Source of the DNA: Methylobacter sp. S3L5C
GTDB lineage: Bacteria; Pseudomonadota; Gammaproteobacteria; Methylococcales; Methylomonadaceae
Assembly: GCF_022788635.1 (NCBI RefSeq)
Contig: NZ_CP076024.1
Span: 1-64,000, forward strand
Length of the DNA: 64,000 bases
Reading direction: 5' to 3'
Numbering within the stretch: position 1 is the stretch's first letter; every line of letters starts with the position of its first letter. Of the stretch, positions 34,746 to 43,230 are shown piece by piece. Made by a program: the position numbers and the translations under genes. The notes under the pieces are model-generated. The model saw only the letters and a list, made by a program, of their open reading frames with translations. It was not told where the DNA came from and did no database searches.

Positions 34746-35522
34746 ATGGACTTTGACTTTTCTTTTTATCTTTTGCTGGCCACGGTAGTCACAGGTGTTA
34801 TTTGGGGAAGTTATTTATTATTTCTCAAATCAAAAGGCCTCATTTTTGATGAAAAAGATGAACCTGTACTTGTTGAGTATGCGCGTTCCTTTTTTCCGAT
34901 TGTGTTGATTGTGTTATTGCTTCGCTCATTTATAGCCGAGCCTTTTCGCATTCCTTCGGGATCAATGATGCCGACTTTACTGGTCGGTGATTTTATCTTG
35001 GTAAACAAGTTTATTTACGGCATACGTCTGCCCGTTATTAATAAGAAAATCATTGAACTGAAAGAGCCACAGCGTGGTGACATTGTCGTTTTTCGTTATC
35101 CTAAAGATCCTGCGGTCGATTACATAAAACGTATTATTGGCCTGCCTGGCGACAAACTTGTTTATAGCAATAAAAGATTAACCGTTAATGATGTGCCGGT
35201 TGAAGAAGTTTCATTAGGGCGTTATCAAGGTTTGGGTCAGGGTGAAGATATGACCGGTGCTGAAGAATTATTGGAAAATTTGACCGGTGTTGAACACAGC
35301 ATTCTGATTAGAAACGGCACACCAACGGTTGAATTTGTTTATGTCGTTCCGGAAGGAAATTATTTTGCCATGGGCGACAACCGCGACAACAGCAATGATA
35401 GTCGTTACTGGGGACCGGTTCCTGAAGCCAATCTGGTTGGCAAAGCCTTCTTTATCTGGATGAGTTGGGATTGGCAAGATAAGGGTGTCGGTTTTAGTCG
35501 TATTGGCACGGTATTAAAATAA
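34746..35522 (+). CDS. lepB: Signal peptidase I
   Basis: The 258-residue inner-membrane protease that removes Sec and Tat signal peptides. There are two N-terminal transmembrane segments (about 5-27 and 48-63). Catalytic Ser73 lies in 'IPSGSMMPTL' and the general base Lys128 in 'YIKRIIGLPGD'. Box E is 'GDNRDNSNDSRYWG'. It lies downstream of lepA as is usual. Confidence 0.97.
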   Translation: MDFDFSFYLLLATVVTGVIWGSYLLFLKSKGLIFDEKDEPVLVEYARSFFPIVLIVLLLRSFIAEPFRIPSGSMMPTLLVGDFILVNKFIYGIRLPVINKKIIELKEPQRGDIVVFRYPKDPAVDYIKRIIGLPGDKLVYSNKRLTVNDVPVEEVSLGRYQGLGQGEDMTGAEELLENLTGVEHSILIRNGTPTVEFVYVVPEGNYFAMGDNRDNSNDSRYWGPVPEANLVGKAFFIWMSWDWQDKGVGFSRIGTVLK

Positions 35523-35618
35523 CGTAACAACCGTGGCAACAAACAAGATTTATAGCTACTGAGATATGGTATCGTTACTGTTAATTTTATGCACAGTTAT
35601 GACTGACGGGGAAAATTG

Positions 35619-35996
35619 ATGAACAGATCACATAAACATCAGCAAGGTTTAACATTTATCTCGCTTATTTTTATTCTTGGTCTCATCGCTTTTTTTGTTT
35701 TATTAGGCCTTAAAATAGGCCCGATTTACCTTAATCATAGCAAAGTAGTCAGCGCTCTAGCCGAGATTGAAAAAACCCCTGCTATTGAAGAACAAAGTGA
35801 AACTGAAATCAGAAACAGCCTGGGCAAGCGCTTTAATATTAATTATGTTGATGATGTTACTCAGGATGACATTACCATTACCCACCAAAGGAATTATTTA
35901 AAAGTGACTATTGAATACGAGGTTGTCAGTAAAATCATCGGTAATCTTAGCGTTTTAGTGGAATTTAATGATGTTATTGAGGTCGGTAAGCAGTGA
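35619..35996 (+). CDS. DUF4845 membrane protein
   Basis: The 125-residue protein has one N-terminal transmembrane helix (about 13-32, following 'KHQQGLTFISLIFIL', reminiscent of a pilin-like start) and a small exposed domain containing 'DDITITHQRNYLKVTIEYEV'. It belongs to the DUF4845 family found between lepB and rnc in gammaproteobacteria; the function is unknown. ATG 35619 after ACGGGGAAAA is preferred over the TTG three bases earlier. It overlaps rnc. Confidence 0.85.
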   Translation: MNRSHKHQQGLTFISLIFILGLIAFFVLLGLKIGPIYLNHSKVVSALAEIEKTPAIEEQSETEIRNSLGKRFNINYVDDVTQDDITITHQRNYLKVTIEYEVVSKIIGNLSVLVEFNDVIEVGKQ

Positions 35997-36676
35997 TTAA
36001 AAAGCCCGAAGTTTTGTGTAGGAAACTGGGATTAAAATTTAATAATCCACAATTTTTTACTAATGCTTTAACCCATCGTAGTGCAAGTTCCAACAATAAC
36101 GAAAGACTGGAGTTTTTAGGCGATTCAATTCTGGGATTTGTTATCGCCCAAAAATTGTATGATATTTTTCCCGAAGCCAGTGAAGGTGTTTTAAGTCGAC
36201 TAAGAGCCAGTCTGGTCAACCAAACGTCATTGGCAGAATTAGCCAGGGAACATCATTTGGGAGACTATTTATTGATGGGCTCAGGCGAATTGAAAAGTGG
36301 TGGCTTTCGCCGCGACTCAATTTTGTCGGATGCACTGGAAGCCATTATGGGTGCATTATTTAAAGATCAGGGCATCGAATTTTGTCAACAATGGATCGAG
36401 TTGTTATTTGCAAAAAAACTAAGCCTGTTATCTTTGGATAACTGGCAAAAAGATCCAAAAACGCAACTGCAAGAATTGATGCAGTCAAAAAAACTGGTCT
36501 TACCCGAATATACCTTAATAACCATGTCAGGACTTGCCCACGAACAAATGTTTAAAGTTAAATGCACCATTCCGTTAATAAAAGAAACTTGTGTCGGTAC
36601 AGGTATCTCCAGAAAAAGAGCCGAACAGTCGGCAGCAGAACTTATGCTCGAATTATTAAAGAAGGATAGTCAATGA
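35993..36676 (+). CDS. rnc: Ribonuclease III
   Basis: The 227-residue dsRNA endonuclease for rRNA and mRNA processing. The signature 'ERLEFLGDSILGFVIA' holds the catalytic acidic residues, with a second acidic site in 'DALEAIMGALFKDQG'. A C-terminal dsRNA-binding domain (about 155-225) starts at 'DPKTQLQELMQ'. The GTG start overlaps the upstream gene (GTGA), and the stop overlaps the era start (ATGA). Confidence 0.97.
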   Translation: MIKKPEVLCRKLGLKFNNPQFFTNALTHRSASSNNNERLEFLGDSILGFVIAQKLYDIFPEASEGVLSRLRASLVNQTSLAELAREHHLGDYLLMGSGELKSGGFRRDSILSDALEAIMGALFKDQGIEFCQQWIELLFAKKLSLLSLDNWQKDPKTQLQELMQSKKLVLPEYTLITMSGLAHEQMFKVKCTIPLIKETCVGTGISRKRAEQSAAELMLELLKKDSQ

Positions 36677-37554
36677 ATTGCGGTTTCGTAGCACTAATAG
36701 GTCGCCCCAATGTTGGTAAATCTACGCTGATGAATCATTTGCTTAAGCAGAAAATCAGCATTACTTCTCGTAAGCCACAAACCACAAGGCATCGAATTCT
36801 GGGGATCAATACCACTGAAGCGGGCCAAGCCATTTATATGGATACGCCGGGCATGCACAACAATGAAAAAAGAGCCTTGAACCGGTATTTAAACCGTACG
36901 GCTGAAACAACATTGCTGGGCGTCGATGTGATTGTCTGGTTGATCGATGGCTTATCGTGGCATGAATATGATGAAGTCATCTTTAAAAAGCTGGAACAAG
37001 CCGGATTGCCGGTTATTCTTGCTGTCAATAAAGTCGACAAGGTAAAAGACAAAGATGCCATATTGGCTTTTTTTGCCGAAGCACAGCATCGCTTTCCCTT
37101 TGAGCATTTAGTGCCTATTTCAGCCTTAAAAAGAACCAATCTTGATCAACTGGAAAGTCTGATCATGAAGCTGTTACCGGAAAATGATTTAATTTATCCT
37201 GAAGATCAGATTACCGACCGGCCTGAGCGCTTTTTGGCTGCCGAAATTATCAGGGAAAAACTGACCAGACGTCTGGGTGATGAATTGCCTTATGCGCTAA
37301 CGGTTGAAATGGAGCGCTATGAAGAACTGCCGCATATCACTAAAATCTATGCCATTATTTGGGTAGAACGGTTGACGCAAAAAAATATTGTGATTGGCAA
37401 GGATGGCGAAATGCTAAAAAAAGTCGGCACGGATGCACGCTTTGATATAGAAAAATTAATCGGACAAAAAGTTTATTTACAACTTTGGGTTAAAGTTAAA
37501 AAGAACTGGTCGGATAATGAACGCGCCATGCAAAGTCTGGGGTTTAATGACTGA
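36673..37554 (+). CDS. era: GTPase Era, 16S rRNA maturation
   Basis: The 293-residue GTPase assists 30S assembly. G1 'GRPNVGKST', the Era-specific 'ITSRKPQTTRHRILGI', G3 'DTPGMH' and G4 'NKVD' are present. The C-terminal KH domain contains 'VIGKDGEMLKKVGTDAR'. It is coupled to rnc, and its end overlaps recO by 8 nt. Confidence 0.97.
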   Translation: MNCGFVALIGRPNVGKSTLMNHLLKQKISITSRKPQTTRHRILGINTTEAGQAIYMDTPGMHNNEKRALNRYLNRTAETTLLGVDVIVWLIDGLSWHEYDEVIFKKLEQAGLPVILAVNKVDKVKDKDAILAFFAEAQHRFPFEHLVPISALKRTNLDQLESLIMKLLPENDLIYPEDQITDRPERFLAAEIIREKLTRRLGDELPYALTVEMERYEELPHITKIYAIIWVERLTQKNIVIGKDGEMLKKVGTDARFDIEKLIGQKVYLQLWVKVKKNWSDNERAMQSLGFND

Positions 37555-38254
37555 TAGGGCCGTATATTTACAACCTGCCTTTATTCTGCAACAACGAAAA
37601 TTTAGAGAAACCAGCCTTATTATTGATGTATTAACCCGAGATTTTGGCCGGGTTTCCTTACTGGCTAAAGGGGTAAGAAAAGCCAAATCCAAAACTGCAG
37701 GTCTGTTGCAACCTTTTATCCCGTTAACACTATCCTATTTTGGCAAGTCCGAGTTAAAAACACTGACTGATGTTGAAATAATACAACCATTCCCTCAGTT
37801 ACAGGGTCTCGCCGTTTATTGCGGCTTTTATGTAAATGAACTGATCGGTTGTTTTTTGCATCAGCAAGATCCTCACCCGGAAGTATTTGCCTGTTATAAA
37901 ACATGCTTATCCGGGCTTTCTGATAGCTCAAAAATAGAGGCGGCTCTACGTATTTTTGAACTGGATTTACTGGATGCCGTGGGCTACGGATTACAACTCA
38001 ACCATGATTATCCTGATGGCAGCGCCATACAACCATCAACCCATTATCACTTCAATGCAGAACAAGGACCGATTGAAGCGGCTGATGGCTCTTTCTCCGG
38101 CAAGACCTTGCAGGCCTTACAGCTAAGACAACTCACCGACCCACAAGTACTGGCCGAAGCAAAAACACTGATGAGAAAAGTCATCGCCACTCATTTAAAC
38201 GGTAAGCCTCTAAAAAGCCGGGCTGTCATTAACCAAATTATTCAACATCTATAA
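37547..38254 (+). CDS. recO: DNA repair protein RecO
   Basis: The 235-residue recombination mediator (with RecF and RecR) loads RecA on SSB-coated DNA. An N-terminal OB fold begins '[20 protein letters not shown]' and '[16 protein letters not shown]'. The helical C-terminal part includes '[16 protein letters not shown]'. ATG 37547 is chosen over the upstream in-frame 37517 because it gives the family N terminus and a short overlap with era. Confidence 0.94.
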   Translation: MTDRAVYLQPAFILQQRKFRETSLIIDVLTRDFGRVSLLAKGVRKAKSKTAGLLQPFIPLTLSYFGKSELKTLTDVEIIQPFPQLQGLAVYCGFYVNELIGCFLHQQDPHPEVFACYKTCLSGLSDSSKIEAALRIFELDLLDAVGYGLQLNHDYPDGSAIQPSTHYHFNAEQGPIEAADGSFSGKTLQALQLRQLTDPQVLAEAKTLMRKVIATHLNGKPLKSRAVINQIIQHL

Positions 38255-38256
38255 AA

Positions 38257-39003
38257 ATGGACAAAATACATATCTTATTGGGCGTAAATATTGATCACGT
38301 AGCCACTCTCAGGCAAGCCAGAGGCATGCTTTATCCTGAACCGGTTCAGGCAGCACTGGTTGCCGAACAAGCGGGAGCAGACGGCATTACGGCGCATCTA
38401 CGGGAAGACCGCAGGCATATTCAGGACAGGGATATTTATCTGTTAAAAGAGATGCTCCATACCCGCTTAAATATGGAAATGGCAGTAACTGATGAAATGA
38501 TTAATCTTGCGGTTAAAATAAAACCTTACGCCTGCTGTCTGGTGCCTGAGAAACGAGAGGAATTAACAACTGAAGGTGGTCTGGATGTTTTAGGCAGCTT
38601 GCAGCGTACGCAATTGGCGTGTGATAAATTAAGAGCGGCAAGCATTGAAGTCTCTCTTTTTATTGACCCCGATGAAGCGCAGATTGATGCAGCGATAAAA
38701 GTCGGAGCACCCGTTGTTGAATTACATACGGGATGTTACGCGCTGGCTAAAACCCCAGAACAACAAGCCAAAGAACTGACGCGCATCAGGCAGGCGGCAT
38801 TTTATGCGCATAGTGCAGGATTACAAGTCAACGCCGGTCATGGTTTGCATTTTTATAATGTCGAAGCTATCTGCGCAATACCGGAAATAGTCGAGCTTAA
38901 TATTGGCCATGCCATTATCGCTCAAGCTTTATTTTCAGGCCTGGCTCAAACGGTTAAAGACTTAAAGCACCTAATGAGACAAGCCCGCTTAGCAATTTAT
39001 TGA
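38257..39003 (+). CDS. pdxJ: Pyridoxine 5'-phosphate synthase PdxJ
   Basis: The 248-residue TIM-barrel enzyme condenses aminoacetone phosphate and deoxyxylulose phosphate into pyridoxine phosphate. Motifs: '[16 protein letters not shown]', '[14 protein letters not shown]', 'ELHTGCYA' and '[11 protein letters not shown]'. It starts 2 bp after recO and ends the operon. Confidence 0.97.
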   Translation: MDKIHILLGVNIDHVATLRQARGMLYPEPVQAALVAEQAGADGITAHLREDRRHIQDRDIYLLKEMLHTRLNMEMAVTDEMINLAVKIKPYACCLVPEKREELTTEGGLDVLGSLQRTQLACDKLRAASIEVSLFIDPDEAQIDAAIKVGAPVVELHTGCYALAKTPEQQAKELTRIRQAAFYAHSAGLQVNAGHGLHFYNVEAICAIPEIVELNIGHAIIAQALFSGLAQTVKDLKHLMRQARLAIY

Positions 39004-39028
39004 TCGATTAATAAATAAATAGAGCCGA

Positions 39029-39988
39029 TTAATTTAAGGTAAAACCGTGTTTTTGCATACGATAAAGCAAGGTATCCCTGGAAAGGCCTAATAGCCTTGC
39101 AGATTTGCTGCGATTGCCTTTTGTACGACCGAGTGCCTGATAAATCAAGTCGGCCTCTAAAGAGTCAAGCTGTATGCCACTTTCAGGCAGGGTAAAAGAA
39201 GGGGCTTTCGGAGTACTGCTACTATGGGTCATAAACTCGCGCGGGAGATTTTCCGGCTCAATGATCCGACCAGACAATAAAATACTAAGCCTTTCACACA
39301 GATTACGTAATTCGCGAATATTACCAGGCCAGGCATAATCCTTTAAAACCTTCAAGGCTTGTTTACTAAAGGTAGGCGCATCGATTAAATAAGTTGCTGC
39401 CATCATAGCCATAAAATGCTTGATAAGATGTTCTATGTCTTCAGTACGCTGTGCCAATGGTGGCAACTCTAAAGGTACCACGTCAAGCCGGTAGTATAAA
39501 TCCCGTCTAAACTCGCCCGTTTCAACCTGTTTATTTAAATCCGAGTTGGTCGCGGCGATAATGCGAACATCAACGTTATAGGGCTTGATGTCACCAACAG
39601 CAAGACACTCGCCAGACTCCAGAAAGCGTAATAATTTTGCCTGAATTGACACGGGCAATGAATTTATTTCGTCAAGAAATAAAGTACCACCGTCTGCGGC
39701 TTGAAAAAGCCCTTGGGTATTTGCCGTTGCCCCCGTAAAAGAGCCTTTTTTATGACCAAACAATTCCGATTCAATGAGGCTTTCAGGTAAGGCAGCGCAG
39801 TTAAGGGTAATAAAGACTTTATCAGCGCGCCGGCTTTCTTTTTGAATGGCATTAGCGAAGACTTCTTTGCCTGTCCCGGTTTCACCCTTGAGCAAAACAG
39901 TTACATCAGTGGCGGCAACCATTCTGGCATTACGAATTAAAGAGTCCAATGCGGGAGATTGACCAATGATAGATTTAAAATGTCCCAT
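39029..39988 (-). CDS. Sigma-54-dependent activator lacking a sensor domain
   Basis: The 319-residue bacterial enhancer-binding protein starts directly with the AAA+ domain. Walker A is 35-42 (GETGTGKE). The sigma-54 contact loop is 'GSFTGA' (82-87; the usual form is GAFTGA). Walker B is 'GGTLFLDE' and the arginine-finger region 'FRRDLYYRL'. A Fis-type helix-turn-helix ends the protein ('KGNRSKSARLLGLSRDTLLY'). There is no receiver, GAF or PAS domain, as in PspF. It must be controlled by another protein or by expression. It lies 11 bp downstream of the TauE/UreH-like gene, same strand, so the two may be linked. Targets are unknown. Confidence 0.92.
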   Translation of the reverse strand: MGHFKSIIGQSPALDSLIRNARMVAATDVTVLLKGETGTGKEVFANAIQKESRRADKVFITLNCAALPESLIESELFGHKKGSFTGATANTQGLFQAADGGTLFLDEINSLPVSIQAKLLRFLESGECLAVGDIKPYNVDVRIIAATNSDLNKQVETGEFRRDLYYRLDVVPLELPPLAQRTEDIEHLIKHFMAMMAATYLIDAPTFSKQALKVLKDYAWPGNIRELRNLCERLSILLSGRIIEPENLPREFMTHSSSTPKAPSFTLPESGIQLDSLEADLIYQALGRTKGNRSKSARLLGLSRDTLLYRMQKHGFTLN

Positions 39989-39999
39989 AATAGTCTCTG

Positions 40000-40731
40000 T
40001 TAATGTAGTGCCGTGTGTGTGATTGAAAACGCCATCGGATTAAGCCAAGGCAAAGCCGATAACAGCGCCAGAATAATCATAAACAGACCAATAGCCTGCT
40101 TAAAACGCTGCATTCTGGATAGCCGGGTCAAAACGCTGGTCATTATACCAACTCCCATGACTGCAGGCAAAGTTCCTAAGCCGAAAGCCAACATGGTTAG
40201 TGCGCTCTTGCTGACATCGCCAGCTGTTATCGCCAGCGTTAAAGCCGCATAAACCAGCCCGCAAGGCAACCAGCCCCAGATCATACCAAAAAGATAGGCA
40301 TGGGTAAGGCTTTTTACAGGGATCAGTTTACGTCCATAAGGTTCTATTTTTTTCCAAATATGCACCCCGGCTTTTTCAATATAAGCAAAACGGGGAAACC
40401 ATCCGGCTATATAAAGCCCGGCACTGGCCATGATAGTCGCTGAAAGTAATTGCAGCACTCTATGCCCATGCGCTTCACCCAATTGCATGGATAATAAAAC
40501 CTCAATAAAACCCGCCAGTGCACCCGCTATAGTGTAGCTGGTAATTCGGCCAACATTATAATTAAATACAAACGGTAATAATCGTTTTTTGCTCTTGCGT
40601 ATTTCGGGGCTCAAACTTAACGTTAATGTGCCAATAATTGAGCCACACATGCCGATACAATGCATACTGCTAAACAGGCCCATTATAAAAGCGACCAGAT
40701 AAGACGACGTAAAAGCGGGATCAAATGCCAT
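40000..40731 (-). CDS. TauE/SafE (UreH_2/DsbD_2-like) membrane protein
   Basis: The 243-residue inner-membrane protein has about six transmembrane helices and the family motif 'FSSMHCIGMCGSIIG' in the first and 'GWLPCGLVYAALT' in the fourth. Such proteins are annotated as sulfite exporter TauE/SafE family, and similar ones occur beside cytochrome oxidase maturation genes as metal or thiol transporters. The paired Cys/Met residues in the membrane favour metal or redox work over anion export, but this is inference. ATG 40731 is used; no Shine-Dalgarno site is present because the upstream region consists of the GGTTCAA repeats. Confidence 0.8.
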   Translation of the reverse strand: MAFDPAFTSSYLVAFIMGLFSSMHCIGMCGSIIGTLTLSLSPEIRKSKKRLLPFVFNYNVGRITSYTIAGALAGFIEVLLSMQLGEAHGHRVLQLLSATIMASAGLYIAGWFPRFAYIEKAGVHIWKKIEPYGRKLIPVKSLTHAYLFGMIWGWLPCGLVYAALTLAITAGDVSKSALTMLAFGLGTLPAVMGVGIMTSVLTRLSRMQRFKQAIGLFMIILALLSALPWLNPMAFSITHTALH

Positions 40732-40733
40732 GA

Positions 40734-40812
40734 GGTTCAAGGTTCAAGGTTCAAGGTTCAAGGTTCAAGGTTCAAGGTTCAAGGTTCAAGAATAATAAAT
40801 CTTGAACCTCAT
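40734..40812. repeat. Heptanucleotide tandem repeat (GGTTCAA)x8 with inverted end
   Basis: Eight perfect copies of GGTTCAA run from 40734 to 40789. After a 10-nt AT spacer, CTTGAACCTCAT (40801-40812) is the exact complement of ATGAGGTTCAAG at the left edge (40730-40741). The array fills the space between the pyrF stop and the start codon of the TauE-like gene. In-frame TGA in the repeat prevents N-terminal extension. Confidence 0.95.
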
Positions 40813-40815
40813 GCT

Positions 40816-41541
40816 TTAATTGTTTGAAAATTGGGCAAGAATTTGTGCCTGAATTTTTTCAGCCATCGCTTTACGATTTTCAGCATCACGAATAGGACGG
40901 CCGACGACAATATAATCCGCACCATTCTGGAAAGCCATTTCGACACTGACCACACGCTTTTGATCGTCGTCTTCGCGATTATCAACCGGCCTGATACCCG
41001 GAGTAATAACCAAAAGCTTATTATCAAGTTGCTCCCTGAGCATGGATACTTCAAGTCCTGATGAGACAATACCGTCACAGCCGATTTGTAAGGCTCGTTT
41101 CGCGCGGGACAACACCAGCTCGCGCACATCGCACTTAAAGCCCAAATCATCAAGATCGCCACGATCCAAGCTGGTTAAAGCGGTAACTGCCAGTACTTTA
41201 AGATCGCCCTTTTCTTTGGCTGCGGCTTCCATAATCGCATCATTACCATGAATGGTCGCAAGATCAACACCTTTGCTGCTTAACGCCTTGATAGCCCGTC
41301 CAACGGTAGCCGGAACATCAAAAAACTTCAGGTCAACAAACACTTTTTTATTTTGCTGTTTCAGCCATTCAATAAAACCAAAATAATCACCCGACATAAA
41401 CAGTTCCATGCCGACTTTATAAAAAATCACTGAATCGCCGAGCTCTTCTACCAAAGCTTGGGCTTCGGGGATACTGGAAACGTCCAGCGCCATAATCAGG
41501 CGCTCACGAACAGGAATAGGTTTGGTTGATATAAAGGTCAT
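40816..41541 (-). CDS. pyrF: Orotidine 5'-phosphate decarboxylase
   Basis: The 241-residue enzyme makes UMP from OMP, the last step of pyrimidine synthesis. The catalytic motif 'VFVDLKFFDVPATV' contains the Lys/Asp pair. 'LVITPGIRP' and 'YIVVGRPI' bind phosphate. ATG 41541 is chosen over the TTG at 41556; neither has a clear ribosome site. The stop is followed by the heptanucleotide repeat array. Confidence 0.96.
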   Translation of the reverse strand: MTFISTKPIPVRERLIMALDVSSIPEAQALVEELGDSVIFYKVGMELFMSGDYFGFIEWLKQQNKKVFVDLKFFDVPATVGRAIKALSSKGVDLATIHGNDAIMEAAAKEKGDLKVLAVTALTSLDRGDLDDLGFKCDVRELVLSRAKRALQIGCDGIVSSGLEVSMLREQLDNKLLVITPGIRPVDNREDDDQKRVVSVEMAFQNGADYIVVGRPIRDAENRKAMAEKIQAQILAQFSNN

Positions 41542-41587
41542 AGGTTCAAATTTCAAAGTTCAAGGTTTAAAGTAAAGTTGGCACATC

Positions 41588-41616
41588 AATACCGGTCGGG
41601 GTTTGCAATCCCTGTC
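41588..41616. repeat. REP-like palindromic element, copy 3
   Basis: ATACCGGTCGGGGTTTGCAA followed by TCCCTGTCC; shares the GGTCGGGGTTTGCAA core with 4106-4145 and 10228-10262 but has a degenerate right arm. Confidence 0.55.
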
Positions 41617-41726
41617 CCGCCTCAAGATTTCTTGATGAAGATGAAGTTTATTAATTTTTCATCTTTAACCTGACCCTCAGGCCAGCGTTATGATAAACAA
41701 GTTTTTGTGTTAACTATCTTAATAGT

Positions 41727-42122
41727 TTATTGCGTTTTTAATCCTGCTTTATCCCAGGCTATTATGCCACCTTCCATATTATAAACTTTGGAAAATCCGG
41801 CCGAAGTTAATACATCAAAAGCTTGTAGAGAACGTCCACCAGTTTGGCATTGGGTGATAACAGGACTGTCCTTGTATTGTTTAAGCTCTGCCAAGCGCTC
41901 ATTTAACTACCCCAAAGGAATATGAATTGCCCCTGGAATATGTTGCTTGTTCCATTCACTGTCTTCTCGAACATCGACAATAACGGCTTTTTGCGCTGCG
42001 GACATTGAAGAGGCTGCCCTAGGAGAGAGTGATTCGTTTGAAGCGGCTTCTGCCTGGCCAACAGCACAAGCTATTAATAAAGCTACAAAAGCTGACTGAA
42101 AAAACCTTAACAATAAACGCAT
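41727..42122 (-). pseudogene. Periplasmic rhodanese-domain protein with in-frame amber codon
   Basis: The frame codes for a signal peptide ending near 'VGQAEA', then a rhodanese domain: 'AVIVDVREDSEWNKQHIPGA' up to 'IHIPLG', then TAG at 41909-41907, then 'LNERLAELKQYKDSPVITQC' and 'GGRSLQAFDVLTSAGF', ending in TAA. Apart from the one TAG the domain is complete (about 131 codons) and keeps the active-site Cys loop CQTGGRS. The stop replaces a position where Gln (CAG) would be a single C-to-T change. It is either a recent pseudogene, a sequencing error, or read through at low level. Confidence 0.8.
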
Positions 42123-42297
42123 ATATTGGCTCCTGAATTATGGACCGGGCTCGTATGCAGTAATGCTATGATGGGTAACCTTGACAATGAAGATTAACTG
42201 ACATAAATGCATACATCGATTTGTTATGAATATATTTTACCGGAACTTTTTTAAAAATGGACGTTAATCTTAGCATACCAACCCCACGCCTTCACTT

Positions 42298-43230
42298 ATG
42301 AACTCAACATTGATTCAAATGACCTTGTTAATGGCTTGCGGTGTAGGCTGGAGAATCCTTAAGCCTGCCGGATTGACAGCAGAACATCTGCGCCATGTAT
42401 TAACTACTTTTGTCTATTATTTGCTGTTACCCGCCATGGTATTAGACGTATTGTGGACAGCCGATATCGGCTTACAGTCCTTTCACTATACGATACTCGG
42501 TGTCAGTTGTATTTTCTTTGCGATGCTGTGCAGCTGGATAATAGGCACATTTTTTAAATTTGAACATAAACGTCTGGGTGCCATGCTGCTGGCGGCGGCC
42601 TTCCCTAATGTTACTTATTTGGGCTTACCTGTTTTGGAGCAGATTTTTGGTAGCTGGTCACGGTCAGTCGTTATACAAATGGATTTATTTGCAACAGCGC
42701 CCGTCCTGTTCACTATCGGCATTATCGTCGTCAGGCATTACGGTGAAGATCCATCAGAAAAGCCGCAATCAACGCTATCATTTCTTAATGCACCACCCTT
42801 TTGGGCAGCAGCTATTGCGGTCATTTTAAATCTCAATGAAGTTGTGGCTCCGGTATGGTTTACCGGCTTTTTACAAAAACTATCGGCAGCGGTAGTCCCG
42901 TTAATGCTGTTTTCCCTAGGATTGGCATTAAACTGGAGATCGGTCACCATCCGAAATGGTCCTTATGTCATGCCCGTTATTTTGATAAAGCTACTGTTAA
43001 TGCCGGTATTTGCAATCGCTCTGGCCGGTTATTTGCCAATGGAAGGTAAATATAAAGCCGCAGCCGTGTTGGATATGGCAATGCCAAGCATGGTTCTGGG
43101 GGTTGTTTTTTGTGATCGCTATAAACTGGACAGCGCTTTTTATGCCATGGCCGTTACTGTAACAACAGCGCTGAGTTTAATCACCTTGCCATTTTGGCAT
43201 AACATACTAATTAACGAGTTTATAAAATGA
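42298..43230 (+). CDS. AEC-family (auxin efflux carrier-like) transporter
   Basis: The 310-residue membrane transporter has about ten transmembrane helices in two five-helix halves. 'YYLLLPAMVLDVLW' in the first half and 'AAAFPNVTYLGLPVL' contain the family's helix-breaking Pro and Asn residues. Bacterial AEC proteins export or import small organic anions such as malate; the substrate here is unknown. It is translationally coupled to cinA by ATGA. Confidence 0.85.
   Translation: MNSTLIQMTLLMACGVGWRILKPAGLTAEHLRHVLTTFVYYLLLPAMVLDVLWTADIGLQSFHYTILGVSCIFFAMLCSWIIGTFFKFEHKRLGAMLLAAAFPNVTYLGLPVLEQIFGSWSRSVVIQMDLFATAPVLFTIGIIVVRHYGEDPSEKPQSTLSFLNAPPFWAAAIAVILNLNEVVAPVWFTGFLQKLSAAVVPLMLFSLGLALNWRSVTIRNGPYVMPVILIKLLLMPVFAIALAGYLPMEGKYKAAAVLDMAMPSMVLGVVFCDRYKLDSAFYAMAVTVTTALSLITLPFWHNILINEFIK

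Noticed and set aside
40734-40789. GGTTCAA array as a CRISPR or coding repeat
   Set aside because: Units are contiguous without spacers, and every frame through the array meets TGA or is not linked to a gene.
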